Of a stretch of DNA of 64,000 nt, positions 35,408 to 43,302 are shown piece by piece (position 1 is the stretch's first letter; every line of letters begins with the position of its first letter). The notes under the pieces were generated by a model. The model did no database searches. It saw only the letters and a program-made list of their open reading frames with translations, and was not told the origin of the DNA. A program made the translations under genes and the position numbers. This DNA comes from Streptomyces platensis (GTDB taxonomy: Bacteria; Actinomycetota; Actinomycetes; Streptomycetales; Streptomycetaceae), in assembly GCF_008704855.1 (NCBI RefSeq), contig NZ_CP023691.1, positions 2,728,001-2,792,000 on the forward strand, given 5' to 3'.

Positions 35408-36685
35408 TCAGCGCAAGGCGAGGAAGCGGCGGGCGGCCAGCAGGGAGGCGATGCTCAGGGCGCCGGCCGCCATGATGTAGAAGCTGGGCGAGAGGTGGCT
35501 GCCGGTGGCAGCGATCATCCAGGTGATGACCACGGGCGCGAAGCCGCCGAAGGACATGACGCCGATGTTGTAACTGAGGGACAGGCCGGTGCCGCGGGTC
35601 GCGGTCGGGAATGCCTCGGACATCAAGGCGGGCAGCGCACCGAAGTAGCAGGCCTTCAAGACACCCAGGATGAACATCACCACGCCCATGACCAGCAGCG
35701 ACGGACTGCCCGACAGCAGCAGGAACAGTGGGTAGATGCTGAGGATCAGGGCGGTCCCGGCGATGAGCATCACCTTGGTGCGGCCGATCCGGTCCGAGAG
35801 ATGGCCGACCAGGGGCGTGAGGGTCGTCAGTACCACGCCGGACACCGCCGCCCCGATGAAGCCGGCGGAGGACGGCAGTCCGAGGACCTCGTGTGCGTAG
35901 GTCGGCATGTAGACGATCACGTAGGTCACCGCGGTGGACATCGCCAGTGCGCCGGTCATGAGGAGCACCGGCAGTTTCTGGTTCCGGAGCACTTGGCGGA
36001 CCGGGGCCACCGCGACATCTCCCGCCGACGCGGCGTCGGTGAATTCGGTGGTCTCCGGTACATGACGGCGGATCAGGTATCCCACCGGTCCGATCAACAG
36101 GCCGACGATGAACGGAATGCGCCAGCCCCAGGAATCCAACTGTGCTCCGGAAAGGCTCAGGCTGAGTACGGTTCCGAAGGTCGCGGCCAGCAGTGTCGCC
36201 GCGCCCTGCGAGGCGAACTGCCAGCTCGCCATGAATCCCCGTCGGCCGGGGGCCTGTTCGGCCAGGAATGCGGTCGCGCTGCCGAACTCCCCACCCGCTG
36301 AAAATCCTTGCAGCAGACGGGCCAGCAGAATCAGTACCGGTGCGGCCATTCCGATGGATTCATAGGTGGGCATCACGGCGATCAGCAATGTGCCGACCAG
36401 CATGAGCTGAATGGTGAGCAGCAGCGCGGCCTTCCGCCCGACGCGGTCCGCATACGTTCCCAGGACCAGTGCGCCCAAGGGCCGGACCAGATACGAGACC
36501 CCGAATGTGCCGAAGGCGAGCATCAGGGACACCGTCGGATCACCGGCCGGGAAGAATGCCTTGGAGATCGAGGCCGCGAAGAATCCGTACGACGTCAGGT
36601 CGTACCACTCCAGCATGTTCCCGGCGGTGGCCGCGAGCACGGCACGCCGTGTGCGGCTCTTGCTGACAGGCTTCTCGGCATCCAT
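35408..36685 (-). CDS. MHS-family metabolite:H+ symporter
   Basis: 425 aa from ATG 36685 (GTG 36721 would add 12 residues). Twelve membrane segments with the MHS signature NMLEWYDLTSYGFFAASISK at the N-terminus, GALVLGTYADRVGRKAALLL in the 2/3 loop and RLLQGFSAGGEFGSATAFLAE-type helix 5 motif (ARLLQGFSAGGEFG). Relatives import organic acids, betaine or amino-acid derivatives. It is the first gene of the operon, and a shared LysR-type site lies at 36838-36886 upstream. Confidence 0.9.
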   Translation of the reverse strand: MDAEKPVSKSRTRRAVLAATAGNMLEWYDLTSYGFFAASISKAFFPAGDPTVSLMLAFGTFGVSYLVRPLGALVLGTYADRVGRKAALLLTIQLMLVGTLLIAVMPTYESIGMAAPVLILLARLLQGFSAGGEFGSATAFLAEQAPGRRGFMASWQFASQGAATLLAATFGTVLSLSLSGAQLDSWGWRIPFIVGLLIGPVGYLIRRHVPETTEFTDAASAGDVAVAPVRQVLRNQKLPVLLMTGALAMSTAVTYVIVYMPTYAHEVLGLPSSAGFIGAAVSGVVLTTLTPLVGHLSDRIGRTKVMLIAGTALILSIYPLFLLLSGSPSLLVMGVVMFILGVLKACYFGALPALMSEAFPTATRGTGLSLSYNIGVMSFGGFAPVVITWMIAATGSHLSPSFYIMAAGALSIASLLAARRFLALR

Positions 36686-36837
36686 CTGATCTGTCTCTCT
36701 CAGGGTCGTCACGAGTGTCACTCCCTCGAATCGAGCAGGCGAATTGCCGCGAAGGGCGGCACCGCCGATGGGCGAGTCCGAAGCGAAAAAACGGATCCGG
36801 CAACTCGTTGAGCGATGACGCTAGAGCCACCCGCTCG

Positions 36838-36886
36838 TTCGCACAATCGCAACTTCTAGAACACCTGATTGCCCTAACGGCAACGC
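36838..36886. promoter_or_regulatory. LysR operator module, copy A (upstream of the MHS operon)
   Basis: TTCGCACAATCGCAA at 36838-36852, TAGAACA, then TTGCC-N5-GGCAA at 36869-36883. The same module with the same internal spacing (31 bases between the two elements) is at 37525-37573 just before lysR; about 39 of 49 bases agree. Copy A lies between the peptidase/transporter operon promoter and the end of the anti-sigma-like gene. Confidence 0.65.
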
Positions 36887-36900
36887 AGAGCGGAACTCCC

Positions 36901-37347
36901 TCACACCGCGGGAAGGTCCGCCCATCGCGTGATCCCTCCGGGGGCGACACGGGTGCCGTGCCGGGCGGCCAGGGCGGAGACGATGCCGTTCCCCCGGCCG
37001 CGTTCCGCCGGGGTCCGGCCGTCGGCAGGCCGGGGCACGGACCCGGCGGGACCCGCGTCGGTGACCTCGATACGCAGCGCACGGGGCCCCTCGGCCTCCG
37101 TCCGCGACAGCTGGAGCACGGCCGGCGGGAGAGCATGGGTGACCGCGTTGGTGACCAGTTCCGAGATCACCAGGACCGCGTCCTCGATGGTGGCGGGAGG
37201 CAGATTCCAGCCGGTCAGCACGGCCTGCGCCCGTCGGCGCACCAGGCCGACGGCCTCCGGGACATGCGGCAGCGGACAGCGGAATTCGGGGTCCCGCCGC
37301 GACATCGCATACGTGCCGGAGCATTCAGTGGGAATTGTCGCATTCAT
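36901..37347 (-). CDS. RsbW-like ATP-binding (anti-sigma/serine kinase) protein
   Basis: 148 aa from ATG 37347 (CAGGGG upstream). HATPase_c-type motifs: ELVTNAVTHA (N box, about residues 64-73), VTDAGPAGSVP (G1-like D-x-G) and GRGNGIVSALAARHG (G2). This matches the small Streptomyces RsbW/SpoIIAB-like kinases that bind sigma factors or anti-sigma antagonists. It lies between lysR and the MHS operon; whether it is functionally linked to them is unknown. Confidence 0.82.
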   Translation of the reverse strand: MNATIPTECSGTYAMSRRDPEFRCPLPHVPEAVGLVRRRAQAVLTGWNLPPATIEDAVLVISELVTNAVTHALPPAVLQLSRTEAEGPRALRIEVTDAGPAGSVPRPADGRTPAERGRGNGIVSALAARHGTRVAPGGITRWADLPAV

Positions 37348-37524
37348 CGTTTTCCCCTGCCGCAACTGCCTGCGGGGAGGATGCACACCCGAGCGGTTAA
37401 GGGGACCTTGGGCGACCGCTGACTGATCGACGAGTGAGCCGTACGAGAGACGCTTTTCGTCTTACGGTCCGCCCGACCGGGTGAGCCCGCAGGGCATAGG
37501 ACGAAGGTAGCCACCGGCGCCGTA

Positions 37525-37573
37525 TTCGCACAATCGCAATTTATAGAACAAATCGTTGCCCAGAAGGCAATGC
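37525..37573. promoter_or_regulatory. LysR operator module, copy B (upstream of lysR)
   Basis: TTCGCACAATCGCAA (37525-37539), TAGAACA, and TTGCC-N5-GGCAA (37556-37570) repeat copy A in the same orientation and spacing. The inverted repeat ends 20 bases before the chosen lysR start. Its overlap with an earlier ATG at 37570 argues that the real start is 37591. Confidence 0.65.
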
Positions 37574-37590
37574 CCTCATATGCTGGCGGC

Positions 37591-38490
37591 ATGCTGAACA
37601 GTCCGGCTCTTGAGTACTTCCTCGAAGTGGTCCGCACCGGCTCGGTCAATGAGGCATCCAGGCGACTGCTGGTCGCCGGATCGGCCATCAGCCGGCAGAT
37701 CGGAAAACTGGAGCAGGAAATCGGGGTGCCGCTCTTCGAGCGCCGCCCGCGCGGAATGGTACCGAGTGAGGCCGGCGCCCTCTTGGCCGCTTATGCGCGC
37801 CGCGCCGCACTGGAAACCGATCAGGTGCTCGCGGACATCCGCGGCCGCGGCCGGCTGGGGACCGTTGTCCGGGTGGCCACTTCACACGGCATCGCGCAGG
37901 AATTCCTCCCGCTCGCCATGGCCTCCTTCCGCAAGGACCACCCGGGCACCACCTTCCAGCTCCCCGTGGTGACCCCTTCGCAGGCCACTCAAATGGTTCA
38001 GGACGGCACGGCCGACCTCGCCATGACGTTCAGCCTCGCACCCATTCCGGACGTCCGCGTGATTCACGCCCAGCGCGCCCCGATCCAGGCTCTGGTCCGC
38101 TCCGACCACCCCCTCGCCGACCGCAGCGAAATCCATCTGCACGACCTCCTCCCCTATCCGGTCGTACTCATGGAGGAAGGCGCCACGAGCCGACGCCTTT
38201 TCGACCTCTGCTGCGCGATCGAGGGAATCAGCTTCGAACCCCTGCTGGTCAGTTCCAGCTCCAGCGCCCTGTCGGCCTTCGTGAAAGAGGCCAACGCCGT
38301 GTCCATGACCGGCCACATCAGCATCCATGAACGTCTGCGCGTCGAGGGCCTGAAGGCCATCGCCATCCTCAATCCGGAAATGCACCTCCGTACCATCCAG
38401 ATCCAGGCCATGGTCGGCCGCCAACTCACCGCGGTGGTACGGGAATTCGCCGACCACCTCATCCGCCGGCTCGGAGAGACGGAGGTATAG
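37591..38490 (+). CDS. LysR-family transcriptional regulator
   Basis: 299 aa from ATG 37591 (MLNSPALEYFLEVVRTGSVN is the usual LysR N-terminus; ATG 37570 would fall in the operator). Helix-turn-helix VNEASRRLLVAGSAISRQIGKLE, then ERRPRGM and a periplasmic-binding-type effector domain from about residue 90. It is divergent from the anti-sigma-like gene and the MHS/M20/CaiB/crotonase operon, and shares a DNA module with that operon's promoter, so it probably activates the catabolic genes in response to their substrate. Confidence 0.9.
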   Translation: MLNSPALEYFLEVVRTGSVNEASRRLLVAGSAISRQIGKLEQEIGVPLFERRPRGMVPSEAGALLAAYARRAALETDQVLADIRGRGRLGTVVRVATSHGIAQEFLPLAMASFRKDHPGTTFQLPVVTPSQATQMVQDGTADLAMTFSLAPIPDVRVIHAQRAPIQALVRSDHPLADRSEIHLHDLLPYPVVLMEEGATSRRLFDLCCAIEGISFEPLLVSSSSSALSAFVKEANAVSMTGHISIHERLRVEGLKAIAILNPEMHLRTIQIQAMVGRQLTAVVREFADHLIRRLGETEV

Positions 38491-38663
38491 CACCGACACC
38501 CGGGGCGTTGCCGCCGCCCTGACCGGTCGGCTCGGCAGGCGCTTCCCAGCTCGTCATCAACGACTCAAATATTGGCTGGTGGCCGGCCCGCGGCAAAGCA
38601 CCATTGCTCTTCCGCGCAGCGGCGGCGGCACACAAGTGGCCCTCTACTCCCGCTCGTTACCAC

Positions 38664-39758
38664 TCACGCTCCGGACGCAATGTGCCAGAGCGGAGCCTGA
38701 TACCGCTCCGGGCGACTGCCGAGCAGAAGTGCCCGCAGCTCCAGGCGTTGAGTACCCCTGAGCCCCAAGACTTCGGTGAGCCGGCGAAATGTCGTGTGCG
38801 TGATACCACGCCCCCGCGCATCGGCCTCGAAATCATCGAGCCGTCGGAGTACCGCTTCCGGATCGATCTCTGGAGGCGCCGGCCCGCCGAGCCGCCCGGC
38901 CTGGTGCCGTTCGTCATCGATTTCGGAGAAGCCACAGATCTCCCGGCTGTACTGCTCGACCTGGTGCAAATTCTCCGTGGCGAGGATGGCCCCGGCGAGC
39001 TGATTCCGACGGAGCGCTTCATCAAGGTCGGCCTCGTACACAAAGGGCCCCACATCGGTCAGCGGCACCGGCGCGCCTTCGCCGCTCACCTCGCACCGGC
39101 CGCGAGCACCCCGCGCGGCAGCGGCCAGCATGGCCGCGGCCTCAGAGGGATGCCACTCAAGGACCGAGCTGACGGGCGCCACATGCTCCGCGGTGAGAGA
39201 CAGAACAACGGGACCCAGACGGTCGCGCAGCGCCTCGGCAGGAAGCTCGCCATCGAGGCCGGGACCGGCGACCAGAAGCCGTACCGGGAAGTTGAGTTCA
39301 CAGCACGCCGCGAGGGTGAGGGCATCGGCGAGTGGACTGCGGAGCGTGGCCTCGTCGCCCCGGGCAAGGATGTCACCGCCCACGTCCAGGAGGTCGACGG
39401 AGTCCGGCTCCAAGTACTGCACGAGCTCTTCGAGTTGCCGAACCATGCCCTCCGCGCCGTGATGCGGATCGATCAGCGCGAAGGTCTGCGGGAGCTCAGC
39501 GGCCAGCCGGGGAAGCGTCGACCCCGCGGGAGCAATCGCCGCGGCACCGGCAGGGACGGTCCGAACGCTTCGGGTGAGCGGCCGAAGCCCCCTGAAGTTG
39601 GCCGGCCCTCTCGGCCCCGGCACCGGATCGACCACGAGCCGGTCCCACGCGTAGGAGAACACCACCATCGGCGTCTCGCCCCCGTAGAGAGCCGCATCCA
39701 GCATCACAGCGGCGACCGCATCGCCGCCACCTCCTGCCGCCACGATCACACGCGTCAC
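38664..39758 (-). CDS. DUF1152 family protein
   Basis: 364 aa from GTG 39758. The N-terminus VIVAAGGGGDAVAAVMLDAAL has a glycine-rich loop, and SVDLLDVGGDILARGDEATLRSP (key D-x-G-G-D) at about 130-152 is a second conserved block of this family. No biochemical role is established for DUF1152. The region 38491-38663 between it and lysR contains no recognisable gene. The tRNA terminator follows upstream of its start. Confidence 0.8.
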   Translation of the reverse strand: MTRVIVAAGGGGDAVAAVMLDAALYGGETPMVVFSYAWDRLVVDPVPGPRGPANFRGLRPLTRSVRTVPAGAAAIAPAGSTLPRLAAELPQTFALIDPHHGAEGMVRQLEELVQYLEPDSVDLLDVGGDILARGDEATLRSPLADALTLAACCELNFPVRLLVAGPGLDGELPAEALRDRLGPVVLSLTAEHVAPVSSVLEWHPSEAAAMLAAAARGARGRCEVSGEGAPVPLTDVGPFVYEADLDEALRRNQLAGAILATENLHQVEQYSREICGFSEIDDERHQAGRLGGPAPPEIDPEAVLRRLDDFEADARGRGITHTTFRRLTEVLGLRGTQRLELRALLLGSRPERYQAPLWHIASGA

Positions 39759-39865
39759 ATCGCCAGCGTACGGGCTGCGGCACGGGCGGGCCGGGCGGCG
39801 ACACAACGGCCCGGCGACCCGGTGTTGCGCGCGGGCAGGGCGCCCTGCGGGGCCGCGCCGAGAAA

Positions 39866-39919
39866 ACGATCAAGGCCCAGGAATCCGAATTCATCTCGGA
39901 CGACCTGGGCCTTTGTCGT
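39866..39919 (-). terminator. Original terminator of the tRNA-Val locus
   Basis: AAGGCCCAGG (39872-39881) pairs with CCTGGGCCTT (39904-39913), extended outward by ACGA/TCGT pairing. On the minus strand it is followed by a T-rich GATCGTTTTC. It sits just outside attL, where the 3' end of tRNA-Val would have been before the element integrated, so it terminated the tRNA transcript in the empty site. Confidence 0.7.
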
Positions 39920-39931
39920 TTCACACAAGGA

Positions 39932-39974
39932 GTGGGCACAACAGGATTCGAACCTGTGACATCTGCTTTGTAAG
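39932..39974. repeat. attL: 43-bp direct repeat of the tRNA-Val 3' end
   Basis: The 43 bases starting GTGGGCACAACAGGATTCG and ending GCTTTGTAAG are identical to 52327-52369, which lie within the intact tRNA-Val gene (T arm, acceptor 3' half and anticodon loop). The sequences diverge on both sides, which marks the duplicated target left by tyrosine-integrase recombination. This is not a tRNA gene by itself. Confidence 0.93.
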
Positions 39975-40524
39975 TTCGCTCCTAGTGCCGTCTCGCGTGA
40001 GTGCCGCTCGACTGCCGAAGCCACGCACAGCCGCTCAACGCTGCCGCAGTCCGCCAAGGTTGATGTCAATTGGTGATGTCGGTGCGCGAAGAGTTGAGGA
40101 TGGGGAAACGTTCCAAAGACTCGTCGGGACGATCCGCCCAGCCCCACCAGAGGTGCCACTCCTGGCATCACCACCGCGGCATACCCGCACATGCCCCTCA
40201 CTTCGAACGACCCCGGGTGGTCAGAGATTCGTGCCAGCCAGCCAAGGCACACCATGCGAGTTGCACACCCAGGATGTCCGAGAGACCTTGGGTATGGGGG
40301 TGCTCTTCCTTTGTAGACGGAATGACCGTCAACTCTCGCCCCCATCCGTGAGCCCCCAGAGCGGGAATTCCTTGTCGACCGCCACGGACAGCACGCTTTC
40401 TGCGACCTCTAGTACGAATCCCATGGTCAAGCGGTCGAGCTGCCTGACGACAGCATGTTGAGAGTAAGAAGCTGCGAATTTTGCTCTTCCTGAACTGTTC
40501 TCTTCCCTCTGAATCGAGGCGGCT
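39975..40524. other. Left arm without a convincing gene; integrase arm-type repeat
   Basis: No frame has good codon usage and a ribosome site. GTTGATGTCAATTGGTGATGTC (first 20 bases at 40059-40078; ends 40080) nearly repeats the sequence at 52265-52286 in the same orientation, differing in three central bases. Its presence near both attL and attR suggests accessory binding sites for the integrase or excisionase. Confidence 0.45.
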
Positions 40525-41217
40525 ATGCTGTTTTTCGCAAGGAAGATCAAGCCCTGTCTTATCATGACGGCCTTTGTGCTGTCGACAGGCCTGTTCGCGA
40601 CAGCGCCCAGCACTTCATTGGGCGCTGCCTCCACCTCGACTTCACCTCCTTCGGTCGACTCCAAAGCCGGGCGGCTCAACGTGAGCGTGGCAGAAAGTGA
40701 TGCAGGCGCCCTGCACCCACTCTCCGTGCAGAACTTCAGCGATTACTGCAAGGATCAGGGATACAGTCAGGGGATCACGACCGTTGGCGAAGATGCCTAC
40801 TCGCTGCGCTGCAAGAACGACGACGGCAGTCTGCAGGAGTTCGCCAACGACGAAGAAATCCACAACTTCGTCGAGTACGTGTGTCAGGCGACTTACCCGA
40901 ATCGTAATGCAATTGACCGGCTGGCGACCATGGCGAAAACTTACAGCGCCTGGGAGTGCATGGACAGCGTTTCCTATGCGGGAGTGCCAGACCTGAAAGG
41001 CTGGTGCGAGTCCAAGGGCCTCAGTCTCTTCGCTTCGGAAAATGCGAAGTATTCTGCCTACCGCTGGTTCTGCGTGAACTCCGACCGATCGCGCGTGGAA
41101 GGTATTCCTATGGACCAGGTCTGCAAGTGGCAATACGGCCCCGACACTCTTGACCGAGTAGCCAACGTCAACGCCCGAGAAATAGACGACGCTTGGGATT
41201 GCAGGTACGTGAGATAA
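40525..41217 (+). CDS. Secreted protein with two tandem four-cysteine domains
   Basis: 230 aa with a signal peptide (RKIKPCLIMTAFVLSTGLF, cleavage near residue 35). Two repeats of about 75 residues follow: repeat 1 DYCKDQGYSQGITTVGEDAY...LRC...YVCQATY...WEC, and repeat 2 GWCESKGLSLFASENAKYSAY...WFC...QVCKWQYG...WDC. Each has four cysteines with equivalent spacing. Similar YCxxxGY...WRC...CRWQYG sequences occur in other actinobacterial exported proteins of unknown function. Its GC is clearly lower than the core genes, marking it as cargo. Confidence 0.7.
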   Translation: MLFFARKIKPCLIMTAFVLSTGLFATAPSTSLGAASTSTSPPSVDSKAGRLNVSVAESDAGALHPLSVQNFSDYCKDQGYSQGITTVGEDAYSLRCKNDDGSLQEFANDEEIHNFVEYVCQATYPNRNAIDRLATMAKTYSAWECMDSVSYAGVPDLKGWCESKGLSLFASENAKYSAYRWFCVNSDRSRVEGIPMDQVCKWQYGPDTLDRVANVNAREIDDAWDCRYVR

Positions 41218-41385
41218 CCGCACGCGCCCGGGCGGGGGAGGCTGCACGGCTCCCGGGCGAGCGCCGATGGTGTGGACTCAGCATCGGTCCCGAACTCGCC
41301 GCCCGGTCACGGGGCGGGGTGACCTGACGAAGGAGCGGCAAAACTGCGGCAGCATTTTGCCCTGTCAGCAACAGGTGTTGTGGCC

Positions 41386-41447
41386 GATAACCTCGAAAAC
41401 TGTCGTGGCGGCAACGTCACCGTGAGTTCAAATCCCACAGCCTCCGC
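41386..41447 (+). pseudogene. tRNA-Ser-like 3' fragment
   Basis: The stretch contains an anticodon-loop-like CTCGAAA, a variable-arm-like GTGGCGGCAACGTCAC, the T-arm-like GTGAGTTCAAATCCCAC and acceptor 3' end AGCCTCCGC (41439-41447). The 5' half that would pair (GGAGGCT) is absent and one T-stem pair is mismatched. A strong terminator follows 18 bases on. This looks like the tRNA end left at an attachment site of another, lost element. Confidence 0.4.
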
Positions 41448-41464
41448 AGCTCAGCACGGCGAAG

Positions 41465-41495
41465 GGCCCCTGACCAGGAAGATCGGTCAGGGGCC
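41465..41495 (+). terminator. Strong hairpin terminator after the tRNA-like fragment
   Basis: An 11-bp perfect stem, GGCCCCTGACC / GGTCAGGGGCC, with a 9-base loop and TTCACCTT following. Its position just after the acceptor-like end is what a tRNA terminator would have. Confidence 0.7.
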
Positions 41496-41705
41496 TTCAC
41501 CTTGCTCGCGCACCGCGATCGACCGGCGTTCCCCGTGATTCCCCGGTGGATCGGGCACGGAAGGGGCACGGTGGCTTCTGATCCGTAGCTCTATGTGGGA
41601 TCGGTCGCTGATGGTCAAACTAGGCGGCCTAAGACTCGTGAGAGCCGTCTAAGTCCGTAGCCGGCTGTCCAGGTTGCGGTATGCGGCTGCTGTACTGCAT
41701 GCACC

Positions 41706-41837
41706 TCAACGCAGAGCATTGATCAGGGCGCCGACCCCAGCGAGCAGGGTTCCGAGTCCGGTCAAGATCGGCAACCACGTCGAGCCGCCGCCTTGCCGTC
41801 CTCCGCTAGGCTCTGACTCGGTAGGAGTGTCAGACAT
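41706..41837 (-). CDS. 43-aa hydrophobic peptide
   Basis: ATG 41837 follows AAGGAAGGGATGGC. The peptide has a polar head (MSDTPTESEPSGGRQGGGST) and one membrane-spanning tail (WLPILTGLGTLLAGVGALIN, then ALR). Codon usage is plausible for Streptomyces. Small peptides of this shape include phage holin-like proteins, type I toxins and transfer-associated membrane peptides; the sequence does not tell which. A plus-strand terminator at 41877-41915 lies just beyond its start, which could end an antisense transcript. Confidence 0.5.
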   Translation of the reverse strand: MSDTPTESEPSGGRQGGGSTWLPILTGLGTLLAGVGALINALR

Positions 41838-41876
41838 GCCATCCCTTCCTTACGTGCCTCGTATGGGGTGCGTTCC

Positions 41877-41915
41877 GGCCCCGTCCTGGTCTGGTGAGAC
41901 AAGGAGGACGGGGCC
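41877..41915 (+). terminator. Plus-strand hairpin terminator
   Basis: GGCCCCGTCCT pairs with AGGACGGGGCC (11 bp), followed by CTTTTATGG. The U-tract is on the plus strand only. No plus-strand gene is evident upstream apart from the antisense strand of the small peptide gene. Confidence 0.7.
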
Positions 41916-41939
41916 CTTTTATGGCCACGGAACGTATCA

Positions 41940-43302
41940 GTGGCCAGCTATTGAGCGGGGCACTGGAATCCGAATTCGGCTTCCCTCGCGATGAGCGAGT
42001 GGCGCCGTCGCGATTTTTCGTCGCACTCAGTTACCACGCTTCTGACCTGGCCGTTGTCGAGTCTTGGCATATGCCCGCTCGTGCACTGGGGTACCGCCGC
42101 CGTGCACAGGGACCTCGACGCGGTGCACTCGGACCCCCGTGAGGGGGAGCTCCCCTCTCGACGAGGCGGGCACAAAGTGAACTTAAGGGACTCCGCTGAT
42201 CTTGCGTTTGGCTCAATCTCTACGGGTCCGTGCAGGCTCACCTCCGCCCCTCTGGCCAAAGAACGACGCGTCATCATCTTGCCGCGGTCACAACGGTGGG
42301 GCACCTAGCGGAGCGTCCGTGACGGGCTTGGCCACATCGCGGCAGCAGATAGCTCCCCCTCAGCCACGGATCAGGGTCCCGGTCCGCTCACGCTCCTGCA
42401 TTCGTGACGGTGGCGGTACGGCGGCCCGCCCCTTGCCGGCCCGCATGCCCGGAGTGCTCGGCCGCGACGACCCCACCCCTCCCGTAGCCAGCTTGCTTTT
42501 GGCACCCTCGATCGCTGGTTGTCGCCGACGAGAGGCGGCCACGCGTGACATGTGACCATGGGCGCCTGAGACGACCGACCGCTTCCATCTCACCCTCCTC
42601 GCCCACCTCTTCGCACTTCTTCGCCGCCCTCGGACTCCCGCCTGGACTCTTGCCGCTGAGCTTCCGGGGGCCTGCATGACTGCTCACTCCGTCCTGGTGG
42701 CGGGTGGCTGCGCCGGGCCTCGTGGGGCGGCATCGGCTGTGGTGTCGGGTGGCGGGATTCCTGCTCGGTCGGCGCTGTTTTGAAGGGGGCAAAGCGTGAG
42801 GAATCACCCCGGGGCATCTTCAGGTGGCGCGGGGCCGGGGGCCGGGCGGAGCGGGCCGCAGGCAGGAGCGTCGCCCGAGCCCACGAGCCCGCGCCGGCCC
42901 GCTAGGCGGGCCGGTGGGGTGTGATTCGTAGCGGCGGCTGCAAGCCGTTGACCTGCGCGCCGGATGCCGAAGGCAAGAGCACCCGCCGACCGAAGCCATG
43001 GGCCGAAGGCCGTCCCGCGGGGACCAGGACGCAAGACGTGTTGTCATCGAGGCGCAGGGGTTGCTGCTGTCCTGGCTCGGCTCTCCACGGACTGCTTCAA
43101 CTGGCAGATGGGTTCCGCGCGACCGGCTTGGGGAGACCGGCAAGGGAATGGCCCCGGGCGAAGCTCCGCAGAGTGCTCCCCCACCCCCTCCTCCCGGCCG
43201 AAGGGCGGGAGCTTGATGAGGTAGAGAAACCTGTAACAGGGCCTCTACTTGGTGCTTTGCTCGATCGAGCGGGCATGGATCGCTGCGTGATCGTCAGCAC
43301 TG
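41940..43302. other. 1.3 kb without a convincing gene; contains a strong hairpin
   Basis: Several GC-rich frames exist on both strands but none combines a ribosome site, normal composition or family motifs. The best minus-strand candidate, an Arg-rich 105-residue frame at 42360-42677, is unconvincing. CCGGCCCGC-TAG-GCGGGCCGG (42894-42914) is a perfect 9-bp stem in a G+C-rich block. In Streptomyces elements such stretches can hold cis-acting transfer (clt) or replication sites. Confidence 0.4.

Noticed and set aside
39932..39974. A tRNA gene at attL
   Set aside because: Only the 3' 42 bases of tRNA-Val are present; there is no D arm or 5' acceptor strand, so it is the duplicated att core.
40329..40679. 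A minus-strand 116-residue frame overlapping the start of the secreted protein gene
   Set aside because: It runs antisense through the signal-peptide region of a gene with clear coding features; its best part (40340-40460) is too short to support.
41948..42304. A minus-strand 118-residue frame in the AICE left arm
   Set aside because: No ribosome site, no recognisable motif and atypical residue composition; overlapping frames on the other strand look equally good.
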